This document shows positions 34,501 through 47,600 of a stretch of DNA of 61,919 nucleotides, piece after piece. Position numbers and translations under genes: made by a program. Position 1 is the first letter of the stretch. Every line of letters begins with the position of its first letter. The notes beneath the pieces are model-generated. The model made no database searches. It was given only the letters and a program-made list of their open reading frames with translations, and had not been told where the DNA came from. This DNA comes from Helochares maculicollis (Eukaryota; Arthropoda; Insecta; Coleoptera; Hydrophilidae): contig JAWQRO010000071.1 of assembly GCA_033557835.1 (NCBI GenBank), positions 1 through 61,919 of the forward strand, in the 5' to 3' direction.

Positions 34501-37500
34501 CTCCAAGGCATGACGTGTAAGAAATCCGTTACAACTAACTGTAGGCATTGGAACGCGATCCGTATCAGGTTCTCGCTGTGGAGATCCGAAACGGCTCCTA
34601 TTATCCCTAAAACTAAAGGCCACCCGTGTGAGAGAGTCTCCCCGGCCCCGTGCAAAATCTGCAAGACGCACTCCAACTGCCTCTGCCGAACGTCTCCGTG
34701 GGGCACCGAAGAAAGTTCGGAGAGGGGACCGAGCAGCAGAGTCTGAAGTTTTTGATTCTCCCGTAAAGGCACTGCATGTTTATGGTGTAATGCCGACTTC
34801 ACCAGATAAGTAATCGCTTCCACTCCCCACTCTCGCATCCGGATGTGGGGATGGTGGCACACTTCCAAGAGGTGATTCGTAAGAGGCCTCCAAAGCACTT
34901 CGATACGCGACATGTTAACCAGCCCCGTTTCCAGCAATTTTGCGACCGCAAATAACGAAGGCTCTCGGTTAGAATACGCCAGTTCCATCGCCTCCTGAGA
35001 CAGCTTGCAGAGGGCATTGATCAAGTGATGAAGGGCCACGTCGTCTAAGTACTGGCTCGATTCGAATAGCCGGCTTAGCATGGTCGAAAGTACCGGCAAA
35101 TCCGCCATCACGGACGTGGTGATGACCGCGTTAGAATCGGCAGTGGTTCGCCCGGCCTTCAAACTGCCCCCGGTCGAGGGCTTCAGGCCTAAAATCCAAA
35201 CTAGGTGCTGCAGCGTCGTCAACACTAAATGCCAGGACGTCCCCAGGATGCTTCCGTGGCAATGGGCTAAGCTTAGCAAGGCTCTCATCGATTGCAGATT
35301 TTTCGCCGTCAGCATGACGGGGCCTTGCTGGGTTCCTATGGGCAAAGAGGAAGTTGGCAACGGCGTTCCGACGGCTACCACTTGTTGCCTATAGTCAGTC
35401 TCTCCGTATTGAGCGACGTACTGCGAACTCATATCCGGGCCATCCGACGACCTGTGGACTCTCAGGTTTCCTCCGGGCGTGACGGTGTTCAAGACCGTCA
35501 ACGCGTAGTGAGGCGGCAGGGACGATTTGCAAATGGCCGTTATGAACGCGTCCCGGGGCGTTTGTAAATCTAGGAGACCGCAGAGAGAAGCGTACGTCTG
35601 GACAGATTTCAGAATGTTCTCCGTTATGGCTTCATCCATGCTGGCCTCGATCAACGGGCTCAACGCGGCCAACAGCCCGCACCAGCTGGAGTTGATCAGC
35701 TGGCAGTGGAGCTCCTTGTCGGATTCTTTGGGGAGCGTCGTGATGATGGTTTGGCAATCGGCCTGTTGCTGAGGACCTATCGTGATCTGCAAGGAGCGGA
35801 TGATCTCCAGGAGGCAGGCGTAAGCTATGGAGATGCCGTAACCGTCCGGGATGAGCGGTGGTTCTATTTTGTCCAACATTTCCAAGCTACGGCAAGAAAT
35901 GTTTCGTTAGTACACTTTGAAAAATGGGACGAGACTGATCCGTCGGTATACTTTAAGTTGATTGTTTAGGGTAAAAGTTGTTAGTAAGGAAATGGTCATG
36001 CGGGCGGAGTATTGGCACTTACTATGTAGATTTGACTTGTCCACTGGGAAATGTAACCACAATTGGCAACCAAACGCCCCTCGACAGAAATCCAGGTTGG
36101 GGTGTGACACCCGGACCACATGGTAGTCCGGAGACGTAAGTTGTCGGTTGCCCTTGTGCCATTGGTACTGTAAAAATACACTTGTTTATTACTCAAGTTC
36201 CAATTACAACGTTTTAAATACTGAAGAATTCTCTCGATGCTCCGAGTATATGTGATAAAACAAGTAACGATAAGATTTTCTGAATAAATAATGATTTATT
36301 GTTATCGTAATACTGTATGTGTATATTTTCGGCATGTATATGTACGTTGGGACTAGCAACGAAGTAATTAAATTAATTTATTTTCATACGAACGATAATA
36401 TCTAATCAATTACATTGTTTCCATTTCGTTCAACACTCTTTTGCTCACTTTGCATTCTATGCTTATGAAACTGTTGCTCATTGTTAGCAAAACAATAAAC
36501 CAAATGTGACATAATTATCGTCAAAAAAATTGTGCTCCATGATCGAATCACAGCCAATCAATTATTGTAGCTAGATGTGGAGTAGCTATTGTAAGGTTTG
36601 AGCTTGTTCTGATTTGGAGGTTGAAGACAAGTAGAGTTTTTCGCGTTAAGTATCATAGGTTTACGGTGTTATATAAATTTGCTTGAAAATACAAACGATT
36701 TTTCCAAGCGAGTCACTAGGTTTTGTTTCGGCTGTTTAAATTTATATTTGCTTTGATACAAATATGACCGATCATTAAAAACATTCACGGAACAAAATTA
36801 CAACTCGGTCTTACGGAAGCTGTCCAAAATTGAACCGACGTCAAAACAGCTGGCATATTTTATTTGAAAATTAGTAGGTGTTGCGAGAAATTTATGACAC
36901 TTACTGGTGCTGGAGACTTGCAGTTGCTGCGTAACGAACAAAGATTGCACGTAGGCTCCCAGAGAGTTGACGATGTCTTGAAAAATGCTCGTGGTGTGCT
37001 TCTTAAGGTCGTAGCACTCGCAAAACGAGTTGATCAACTCGGGTTGAATGGTCATTTTGTGCAAGACTTCTAACGCTAGAGACCGCTGCCAAGTGGGCTT
37101 GTCCGGATCCAAAAACTTTACTATTAAAGAGAGGAATATTTCACATTCGGTGACTAGTAGGACGTGGTATTTTTGGATTAGGATGGACACGACCCTCAGC
37201 AGTCTCATGCTAATAGGAAAATAAGGCTTGTCGAACGGAGTCGCCTGTTGGACGCTCGCCGGGATGGTCGAACGATATTTAATGTTGGGGGAGAATAACT
37301 TTATCACTAATGCGCAGACACGTTCCTTGAGAAGAAAGCTGAATTCGGCATTCTGAAATGAGAAGTAATCGTAAGAATTCAAAAACAAGCATTTTGAGTA
37401 CGAAACAAAATTGAGGATTTGCAATAACAAATATGCATTAAAAAAATTACCTTGAAAAATACGCTCGAAAACTGCGTCAGCACGGATTCCAGCAACTCCA

Positions 37501-40500
37501 GGCCGAAAGTTCGCGTCATTTCAGTCATGCCGACGAGCCAATACGGCTGATCGGCGTTTACTAATTGCACCAGGTCTTGGAAGAGTAGGTAAGCGTCTGC
37601 GGCACAGGGCGGTAAGCCTTTGGGGGCGATCCCGCTCGGATTTTTGAGCTCTTCTAAGTTGACTTGCCGAGACGGGGGCGGGTTATCCGATGAGGCGAGT
37701 TCCTCATGCTCTTGTACCACCCTTTCGAAAACTAGCGAAACGAGTTGCCTGACCGTCGCTCCGGCAGTATTGATGATGGTCGTTTTTTTCGCAAAGTGCA
37801 ATCGAAAGCAGAGGACCAAAGTCCGGGCTAAAGTTTCTCCGTGGACGACAGTATTGATAGTCAGAAGAAGAGTTACCGATTGGAGGACCTTCACTTCCTC
37901 GATTCCGGATTCCATGAGGACCCAGAGTGTGTCGGTTATGTAACGTGCACCTTTGGCATCCACGACTTGCTGCGTTATCAACCTTTGCATGATTTGCAAA
38001 CAAACCTAATAACGATACGAGCTTTTACAATGCAATTTTCGGAAATCAAAACCGTGCACCATCGATTAAGCCAATTTCACTAATTTGGCATCGAGAAACT
38101 TACCTTGATGATTTTAGTGTCTTTGGATTCGCATCCCTGAACGAGGGGGTACATGATTTGATTGATGACATAATAAATAGATTGCTGGGGAGAGGTGTTC
38201 ACGTTGCGCAGCTTCGAAATTGCTTCTTCACAGCTCTGCAACAAAAGGCGAGTTTAAAAACTTCTCAACTAACACATTTTAGTATAAATTAGGACAAATA
38301 AAAAGTGTTATTTAATAGTTTTATAACTAAAACTATCAAGGATTTATGTAGCGAGTCAATTGCAGACCCTAACGAAACAGACGATTTTGTCTCTGTAACA
38401 TTTATCCCTCTACAATTCAAGGGAGTGAAATGAGAGGAAAGTTATTAAAATTTAAAACTATCGATAAGTGTTAAAATGTGCAATAATTTCATTTAAATCT
38501 AAAGGCGGCCTTGGCGCGCATCTGTCATTAGAACTGTCAGTTTATTTGTCAATTAATTTTGATTATCAAGATTTTAAAATGACAAAATCTTCCCTTAAAT
38601 GTACATAAGTCTGTATTCCATTTACATACCTAGGCATTAAAAGCATATAGTCCTTTTAGTTAAGATAATTTATGAAAATGATGAAATTACTTTGCATTTT
38701 GATAGTTCGGACAAACTTAACCTATTAGGAATTCAATGTTTTGCAAAAAATAGTCTCCAAAAGTAATAAAATAATATGAAAATCAATCATCAGCCAAAAG
38801 CGTTTGGGATACCGATCCTTGCATTAAGCGGCCGTTCAATCTCTTATGAATTGGATTTTTTACATTCTCATATTACTATACGAAGTATAGTGAAGGGAAG
38901 GTAGTCATGAAAAAATTCAACCTTGAGATTTTGACGGATGTCCACGTTTTGAGTGCCCCTGAATCCATTATGACCATTTTCGGCATATTGTCTGTGTATG
39001 TGACATGATAGCCGTCAGACCGTTTGAGGTGGACCGATGAAATTTGGCACACGGCCATTATCGCAAAAACTTCGATCTGTATCAATTGTTGAGGCATGTA
39101 GGACCACCGGAAGTACTCATTCACCTACACAGTTTTCAAATTTTTCCAAGTAAAGTAGTCTTTAAAACTAAGCTATCCAATTGAAATTTCGTACACATCT
39201 GAAATATCGCAAAAAACTCACAGATACCAATTTTCAACGTGATTGGAGCACCGGAAGTGCTATTTCCATAATTTTGAAAATTCCAATTTTAGTAGGCTTT
39301 GGAATAAAAAAATTTACAAAAATGTTACGAAAATGCTAAGCATGGAAAATATAGTAATAACAATTAGTTCCGTGTAGTTTTAAAAACGGGAAGTGGGACT
39401 TAACCGTCATAAATTTAATTTTTTAATTATTTATATTCTAAAATTGGACCCTTCCTTTAGTTATGAATTCACATTTTAAAATTCAATCCTTCGCAAAGGG
39501 TTTTTACAAGTGTTCCATATTGCAGACTAGTTAAGAGAGATATTTTTAAACACATAGTATTGTACATTACAAAAAGAAATATTAAAAATATTCCGAAGGT
39601 ACTTGCATATCCTACATATATTTATACGGGAATGTTGAGTGGAGACACTGCAGATTTTTAAAAATAGACTTAAGACGTATTGGTAGCATCAACGAATTTT
39701 AAGGTAGATATATCCCTAGAATATACAAAGTACTCAATTTCCCTGTTGACGGTTGAAATTTTGAAAAATACTCTAAATAAGGGGTCTCAGTTTTAAACGA
39801 CTCTTTTACAGCTTCAATTTTTTTGTAGCATTTCTAGTTTTGCAATTGTTACAAAAACATTCACTGCAGTTATTTTTTTATGTTACAAAGCTGATTTACT
39901 TTCAAGCTCAATTGAAACGTAAACTTTTACATGGTAGGAAAGGCTATTTTTTCATTTATTAGACCTTTTGATATTAAACGCATGTGTTACCTATAAAGTA
40001 GATAAATAAATATCAGCAGCCTAAATCTAGCAAAACAACTGCTCGAGAAATACCTCAAATATTTATCTCCCGTGCAATCAGGATGAATTTGGAAAAAGCT
40101 GATTAAATGGTACGTCTTACCGAGAGACATTTTCCGACATACATTCCATCAACAGACAAAAAGACGATGCGTCGTGTTTGCGTGTATAAAAAAAAAGGAG
40201 CAAAACAAGGAGAGTAGATATACAAAGTGTGTAAATTAAGTAATGCGATTGATTCTTTAAAGTTAGATCTGGACATGATACATGGATTGAACGCAGGTAA
40301 ACATCTGATATGTGGCCAATACATGTTTGAACATGCAAGAGTTGTTGCACAATCCATAGTAATTTTTTTGTGAAACAAATTTCTTCAGTGCTTTGTAAAA
40401 AAATCTGGAGTGTCTCCACTCAACATTCTCGTATAAATATTTGTACGGCATAAAATTACCTGCAATTAATAATAATAAAATTACACTTACAAGTGCTTCA

Positions 40501-42662
40501 AAAATAAAAGCAAAAATTGAAATTAATCATAACTAACACTAACGTCAATGTCTATATTTAACACAATAATATATTCTTAAGGAATATTCAATTCTTTTTC
40601 AGTACATATTTATCATTGGAATATTTTAAATATTTCTTTATGTAATGTACAAATCTTTGTGTTTAAAAAAATCTTCACTAGTCAGTAATACCAAACGCTT
40701 GTAAACAACTTTTGCGAAGGCTTCAATTTTAAAATATAAATTCAAAACTAAAAAATGAAATTTATGTCGGTAAAGTCAAACTTCCGGTTTTTAAATTTAC
40801 ACGGAACTATCCGTTACTGCTATATTGTCAATGCTAAGCATTTTTGTAACATGTTTGCAAATTTTTTTATTCCAAAGCCTACTAAAATTGGAATTTTCAA
40901 AATTATAAAAATAACACTTCCGGTGCTGCGATCATGTTAAAAATTTGTGTCTGTGAGTTTTTTGTGATATTTAAGATGTGCACGAAATTTCAATCGGATA
41001 GCTTAATTTTAAAGACTACTTTACTTGAAATAATTTCAAAACTGTGTAGGTAAACGGGTATTTCCAGTGGTCCTACATGCCTCAAAAGTTGACACAGATC
41101 TAAGTTTTTGCTATAACAGCTGTGTGCTAAATTTCATCGCTCCACCTCAAACGTTCTGGCCGCTGTCGTGTTTATATACACACACAGAAAACAAGCCAAA
41201 AATGGTCAAAATGGATCCAGGGGCACTCAAAACGTGTAGATCCGTCAAAATCTCGAGGTCGAATTTTTTCATGATCCCAATACCTTCCCTTAACTATACT
41301 TCGTATAGTATACATATAATGTAAAAATGAAATTTATGACGATAAAGCCCCACTTCCGGTTTTCAAATTTACACGGAACTATTTGTTATTGCTATATTAT
41401 CGTTATTTAGCAATTTTGTAACATTTTTGTAATTTTTTTTACTCCAAAGCCTACTAAATATGGAATTTTTAAAATTGTAAAAATAACACTTCCCGTGCTC
41501 CGATCATGTTAAAAATTTGTATCTGTGACATTTTTCTGAAAATTAAGATGTGCACGAAATTTCAATCGGATAGCTTGATTTTAAAGACTACTTTACTTAA
41601 AACATTTCAAAACTGTGTAGGTAAACGAGTACTTCCGGTGGTTCTACATGCTTCCAAACAGTCTGACTGCTTTCGTGTTTACGTACACACACAAACACAC
41701 CGACAACATGCCAAAAATGGTCAAAACGGATTCAGGGGCACTCAAAACGTGGAGATCCGTCAAAATTTCGAGGTCGAATTTTTCCATGATCCCGATACCA
41801 ATACGAGAATGTAAAAACGACATCAATTTCGAACAGCGTGGTAACAAGCTTGAACGCAGTGCAACAGAAACATTTGAAAAACTGGGCTAGGCTTATGGGA
41901 TAGTGTTTTGTCGAGAAACTAGTTTTAGGTAGTTTAAGATATTTTCAGAAAGAAGAGGATCAATTGAAGACGAGACTTGCCGCGGAAGACCTTCATCTTC
42001 GACAATGGATGAAAATGTCGGTAGAATCCGCAATCTCCCTCATTCAGATCGTTGGTTAAATCAGAATGATCAGTGAAGAGTCACACAACTGTTTGAAAAA
42101 TTTTGACTTACGAATTAGGGATGAGAAAAATATGAATTTATGATGTAACTTCAATAAATACTTTCCAACTACATTAACTGAATTAAGGAAACAGTTGAAT
42201 GCTCCTAGCGGCACTAAAAAATAATGTGCGCAGCTAGTACACAGTGCTCGGACAAATTGACCACTGAACAGGTTAATTTAAGCGATGTTTGTCCTTTAGT
42301 ACAGCAAGAAGATAGTAATTACCATTTTTGTATACTTCGCAAAGGCTCACCTAGCGAATAACGGGTTCTAACCCATAGTTAGTAGTTATAGTCCCAAACG
42401 TACCTCAATGTTGCAAAACAATCGATCACACTTCTCACTTTTAAAATTCAAAATCGTACTAATATTTGAAAAAAACACTGTCAAAGTAGTTCTACCACTC
42501 TATGGGGAGCTACACCACTTAAGTCTCACTACTGGTACTTACCTCTTTTATTTGGGGGTACTTCTTCTTAGTTTCCAAAGCAAGATTTTTAAAGTCGTTC
42601 TGCAAGAGTTCTATGAAAGCTTGGTTGTTTTCAGTTCGGACGGTGCCGCTTTCGAAAGCCAT
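31566..42662 (-). CDS. mon2: MON2 homologue, regulator of endosome-to-Golgi trafficking
   Basis: MON2 is a peripheral Golgi/endosome scaffold related to BIG/GBF ARF-GEFs but lacking the Sec7 domain; it works with DOP1 in endosome-to-Golgi retrieval. Eight minus-strand exons join in phase: 42662-42543 (ATG), 38235-38104, 38005-37451, 37352-36905, 36167-36023, 35886-32611, 31947-31871 and 31723-31566 (TAA), giving 1636 residues against about 1717 in human. Exon 1 gives MAFESGTVRTENNQAFIELL and the KKKYPQIKE box of the DCB region. Exon 3 has NADQPYWLVGMTEMTRTFGL of the HUS-like region, and exon 4 has FSFLLKERVCALVIKLFSPN. The 3.3-kb exon 6 holds most of the helical repeats, with DAFITAICKSSLPPHYALTV and SAGQTLFSMITAHG. 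The end reads KCPLPRYRLSEISFVLKAV, then WEQLIALYPYLVEC. All eight junctions keep phase and have GT/AG. Intron 1 (4.3 kb) houses two repeat copies and a mariner scrap. The gene looks intact. Confidence 0.96.
31948..32610 (-). other. MON2 intron 6, no recognised content
   Basis: This AT-rich 663-bp intron lies between the exon ending KCPLP and the exon beginning YRLSEIS. No repeat or RNA gene is recognised. MON2 intron 4 (36168-36904, 737 bp) is likewise plain. Confidence 0.6.
38859..39670 (+). repeat. Single-core copy of the main repeat family, in MON2 intron 1
   Basis: It opens at TTACATTCTCATATTACTATACGAAGTATAG, runs through the core and 3' module, and closes at ATACGGGAATGTTGAGTGGAGACAC near 39655. 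Both outer ends are therefore present. It is antisense to MON2. Flanking 38236-38858 and 39671-40399 show nothing recognised. Confidence 0.8.
40400..41815 (-). repeat. Two-core copy of the main repeat family, in MON2 intron 1
   Basis: Reading on the minus strand, one core covers about 41815-41340, a second core covers 41325-40770, and the 3' module covers 40770-40400, ending at GAATGTTGAGTGGAGACACTCC. The left end is CATTCTCGTATTGG near 41810. It is inverted relative to the copy at 38859, so the two could pair in a MON2 transcript. Confidence 0.8.
41818..42125 (+). pseudogene. Mariner-type transposase N-terminal remnant, in MON2 intron 1
   Basis: One frame reads ATETFEKLG, stop, AYGIVFCRETSF, then KIFSERRGSIEDETCRGRPS, then DENVGRIRNLPHSDRW. 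This matches 'FE.L..AYGE..LSR...F.W...F..GR..VEDD.R.GRPS....DENV..V..L...DRR' of mariner transposases, including the GRP AT-hook. Three in-frame stops break it. The catalytic domain is missing. Confidence 0.75.
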
Positions 42663-44672
42663 TCTTCCTGATTATTAATTCAATTGTCTGTTATAAATTG
42701 AAGATACCCTCCATAACAATAGCTGAGGTGGCAGCGGTGGCAGGGAACTGGCCGAATCTTTTCTTTTAGCAATTTTTAATCACTGAAAAAAATAACCGGC
42801 TGTGAACGGTCGTCTGGAGCACACATTGACTCATTGTTGTGTAATATAATGGGATGAATTAGGGAAAAAACCTTAAAAACTCACTACTTTAAAGTGAAAA
42901 CGTGGAGAATTTTAATTCCCAGTATACCAATCACCGTAGAATACATTCGTGAAGTTAGCTCCTCATACCGGACTGTCACACGTAGAATCGAGAAGGCCGC
43001 GCCCGCGCCTAACCGCCCAAGAGGGGGAAGCAATCGGCTGTCGTGTTTAATGTGTCATTGATACTGGAATAATACGAAGAAGATATCTCGTAAAATTACT
43101 GAATTGGGTGTTGGGCATATCGATAAGTAGCCAATAAACAACCCTTACGTCATAATTTCAGGTTATGTTCAGAACGGCCTTCGTCGGGCGAGAATTCAAT
43201 GACGAACAATGCATAAAGAGTTTATTATTCCAATAAGCAGCGACGTTTATGTCACTCGCATCTCGGTCGTAATAGGGACGATTACGTCATAGCATTTCAA
43301 AATAGGAAATAAAATACACTTATAAAAACTAGTAAAAATATATTCAACATTCAAATAAAATAATCAATGGAAAATCAAATGTATTTATATGTAACAATAA
43401 TGTTTTTAAGGGGAGGATCACCCTACATTTTCATATTTTTTAAATTACTACGCATACAGTTCACGTGCGGAATAACCCCGATGTTTTAAAACTTAACCAA
43501 ACAACGCTTGCAAAAATTTGTTCTGTCGTTCTCTTCCAATGCACAACAAGGAAGTTGAGGTCGGTTTATCGTCCACTTAGTATTAAATCTGGTGAAAAAT
43601 TGTAAAAAGTGCTTTATTGCTCCAAATATGCACACTTTCAACTTCCTTGCCTCGGAATCGGCCGGCGAGTTATTTTTAAGTGAAAAAAAATTCAGATTCG
43701 TACACTTATTTAAACAGTCACGTCTAACATCACACTCTAAATGTTATAACGTAATACTTGGCATAAACAAGTCAGGGTTTTATACTTAAATATACATCAG
43801 GTATTTTAATAAACTTCATATTTATATATACAATAAATATACAAACGAACAGAATGTTAATAAGTGTGTAGATACTATTAATACGAATATTGCAAAAATG
43901 CACATTTTAAAAGTAGGGTCGGTGAAACGTAAGTAGCGAAGAGCCAAGGCGTACTTTATGACATTTACAAAAGTAATCGAAACAAGTTGAAAATTTAAAA
44001 AAAAAACAATAAAAGTCTAAAAACATCAACGTAATTTAAATATCACAGTTAAATAATGTTTTCTTCATTCTACACATGCAATGTCGCTACTAATTTACAA
44101 ATCAATAAAATTACTCTAGTCGGGATCTGAATGACTTAATGACTTCTTAATTTACTAAACGCTTAGGCACTTAAAAATTAATTATTTTTTAGGAGAATAC
44201 ATTGATATTGAAACGGGATGAGTTCAATTTTTATACCTGTTTTCGCATCGCAAATTTCTGTATTGTTCGATCCGATTTGAATTTTTTGTTTATAGGGGTG
44301 TTCCTATTCGTCGTGCTGAAACTGAAACGCCATCATCTCATTTTAAGCGAAATAAAAAAGCCTTCTACCGGTTTTCCGGAGTAAAAAAAAATCTTAATTC
44401 GATAAGATGAGTACACGAACAAGGTTTCTGCGGGGTAACGAATTGATACACCCTGTAATTTTTAGATTGGTACGACGTATAACGTATTTCTCTTACAAAT
44501 ACACTTTCGTAAGCAACTTCTTTTAAATTCTAATATAGAGCTACCGAAGTAAAAAGCATCGCCTAAATACGAACCATTGGTAATTATGTTTTTCGAAGGC
44601 TATTCTCCTCTGATGTTTTTAAACTTTCATTCGTTACTCGGGATTTCTTTTTCCTATAAAAACGAGTAGGTC
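42663..44672. other. Intergenic region: MON2 upstream and TRAPPC8 3' flank
   Basis: No gene is recognised between the MON2 start and the TRAPPC8 stop. MON2 promoter elements should lie here on the minus strand; a TACGTCA half-CRE near 43290 is the only word that stands out. The 65-codon open frame at 43592-43789 has no family resemblance that I can see. Confidence 0.45.
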
Positions 44673-47600
44673 CTAAGAAATGACTAAAGACGACTCTACC
44701 CGCGATATTTGAGGAACTATAGTTTCTGGTTCACCCACTTTGTGACAGCTAATTAATAGTCTCGCGCCTAAATCGTAAGTTCCAGGTTCTACCACAGCCA
44801 CGAATAGTTCAACGGATGTCGTGCTTAAAGGCTTGATTTCTTTAAGTACTTTCCCTGATTTGATCCACCTAAAGTTTTTCGAACTGTGTGGGTAAAATAG
44901 TACCGGCCTCTGTGATATTACGGGGTTCGAGCTGAAACAAACGTACATTAATCAAAACTTATGTCGACTAAGTGGATCTCAAGCAAGACAGTTCTGTCAA
45001 CTACGTTTCGCCATAAGTGCGATTCGCTTCACTTAAAACATTTTGGCATATTTGTGAACTACGTTACTTTAATATCAGTGCAATTGGCATTAGTTCCTTC
45101 AGTTTCAATTTTCATTTTGGTTGCACTATCGAAAACCGACTATATTTTCATTTTGGCCAGGCAATATTAATTCCAAAATAAACAGTTTTAGTTACATTTT
45201 ATTATTTGCAGCTACGCAAGTTGTGCTACACTTCTGCAAGAAAGAAAACAATAAGCAAAGCAAATGCAATCAGATGCTCTTTTTAAAAAAGTGCGAAACA
45301 TTAATTTCGTCCGACGAACTGGAAAACTAGTATTTATTTTTAAAAAATCGTTAATTGTACTACAAAATTAATATTTATTATTTAAAAGAGTCTAAACTTT
45401 ATTTCTTAAATACATTTATTATTTATTTTGAATATTAGGTTATGTAAAAGAATGTCAAATTTTTCCATCTTTGAATTTTGACACGAAGCCTAACCTCAAA
45501 GCGTTCATTTTACGCCGATTTTTGTATTCGCCGCTATGGTATTATGAGAGTCTTAAGAAAAACGTGTTATAAGACCTACGCTTAAAACCAGAGTTACCCC
45601 TAAAAAACCATCTTACTTGACAACAAGAAATTACTCAAATTAAATACTTACTTGGTCGTGTCTAAAGCGTCGACGATTACAATTAAACTAGATTCAGATA
45701 TGCTGTGCAGTAGCAATTTCACCGTCACTATGCAGACTTTATCCTTCTTGAAGTCATGTTCTATTGTCCTGGGGTGCATGATGTTGCAAGTTATCAACTT
45801 CTTTTCTATTTCGCTGCATGGATCCTCCCCGTTCGGTTTTAATTCTATGCTGTCCTTCATATTGAAGAATTTGTTTTCAGACTTTTCAGTAGTTACAGCT
45901 TCGCTTAACGTCTCCAAAACGAAGAGCGTCTGTCCGCAAGCAGATTTTTTGTGATCATTGTCCAGAACTTGGGCTTGCCACCTAACCATTATCACTCCCT
46001 CTTTCTTGCTGACCGTTTTATCGGTGTCGGCATCGTTAAAAATGTTTATTCTAAATTCATTGCAACGTTTGGTAAAATCTAAATACGCCGCCTCGGAATA
46101 CTCCTCGGGTTTCCGACTATTTACAAACGATACCTCAGAATACTCTTTATCCGACTGCCGTTTCCGTCGCGCTTTCAAAAAGACGTACTCGGATTCTTCA
46201 AAGCGAATGCTTTGATTCTTAGATATTAAAACGTCGTTAACCAAAACCCAATTTTGGCTCAGCAGGGCCGTGTTCAGCAAATAAATTTCTATCTTGCAAG
46301 GATTGTACACCTTGTTTAAATTCTGAACCTTCAACGCGAAGGTGATTTGTTCCGAGTCTTTGGAGTTGCTACTCCGTTGTGATATGCATTCCAACTTCAT
46401 GGACTCTTGAATTTTCAAATTCCAACAGTGGCGGACCAACCGATAACTGGGCGTGCTTCCGGGAGTTACGTTTTCGTAATACAATAAGATATCGGCGACC
46501 GCTTCGGCGCAAGAATCCGGCGATTTCAGCCATATCGAAATTGTGTGGCACTGCCCAGGCTCCAATCTCGCGTTGGGCAACGCAATCGAGGAGACGTGAT
46601 TCTTTCGCGCTTCTTTTTCCCTAGCGGCGGGTGACGTTAAATCAGCGGGCTTCTCGTTGCTGAAATGCTTCTCTTGGAACTCTCGAACCGAAATCAATTC
46701 TGGCATAGAAGTCGCCAGGTGTATCTTATGAAGTGCTATGTTACTAACGTTCCGTAATTCGACGGATATCTTTTGAATTTGGTGGCGGATCACGTCCGTG
46801 TGGATTTCATCGAAATAAACTTGCAGACAAGGCGCTTGCGGAACGACGTTTATTTCAAACCTCTTGTTCGAAATGTTTTCTTTGTCGTCGGGGACTTTCT
46901 CCTGGTTGAAAAAGTTCAGTTTTCCTTTAATCTTCTGCTCCGAGTTGGACGAGCACAACATGTAGCAGACCCCTTTTAAAACCACTTCTCCGATTGCCAA
47001 AGGCGTTATGGATAAAACGCATTCTTGTGTGGAACTGGGAAACAGCGTCAGCGTTTTGATCGAATGGGTCTTCATGTGCTCCAGATCATTGCCCATGATT
47101 TCATTGGCGGCAAAACGATTCGTTTTGTCTTTGTATTGCCACAGCAAATAAACGTCTTTTAATAGCAACGGAATATCCAGAGGATTTTGAAATTGAACGG
47201 ACACCTGGATGGGTTCCCCGACGATTCCGGTCGGGTTAGCTGCCGTGTTCTTTTTGGTAAAAAGCGTCGTGAGGGGTTTGAATATCATGGGCAACGATCC
47301 TTGGGCTTCATGCACCAGCATTTCCTCCAGCTTCAGCCACATCGCCGAGGAAGAAAAGTCTTCGTTCTCTAAAGAAACCCCTTGGGCCGGCACTTTTCCT
47401 GGCGTTCGCAGGGGTGATGCCGGGCCGACTAAAATTTTAGTGGCGCTTGTGTGCAAAATGGGCAGTGGTAGAACTTGAGTCATGATCGCATTTTGACTTT
47501 TAGAATATGCCTGCAAACGAATAATAATTAATAGTAACAGAGTCAATACTTTTTTACATTCTCTTATTACTACATAAAGTGTAGTGAAAGACAGGTATTG

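Noticed and set aside
41644..41890. Recurring peptides such as GALKTWRSVKISR... on both strands near several repeats
   Set aside because: They are translations of the repeat core (CCGTCAAAATCTCGAGGTCG) in whichever frame happens to be open; frames and stops differ among copies.
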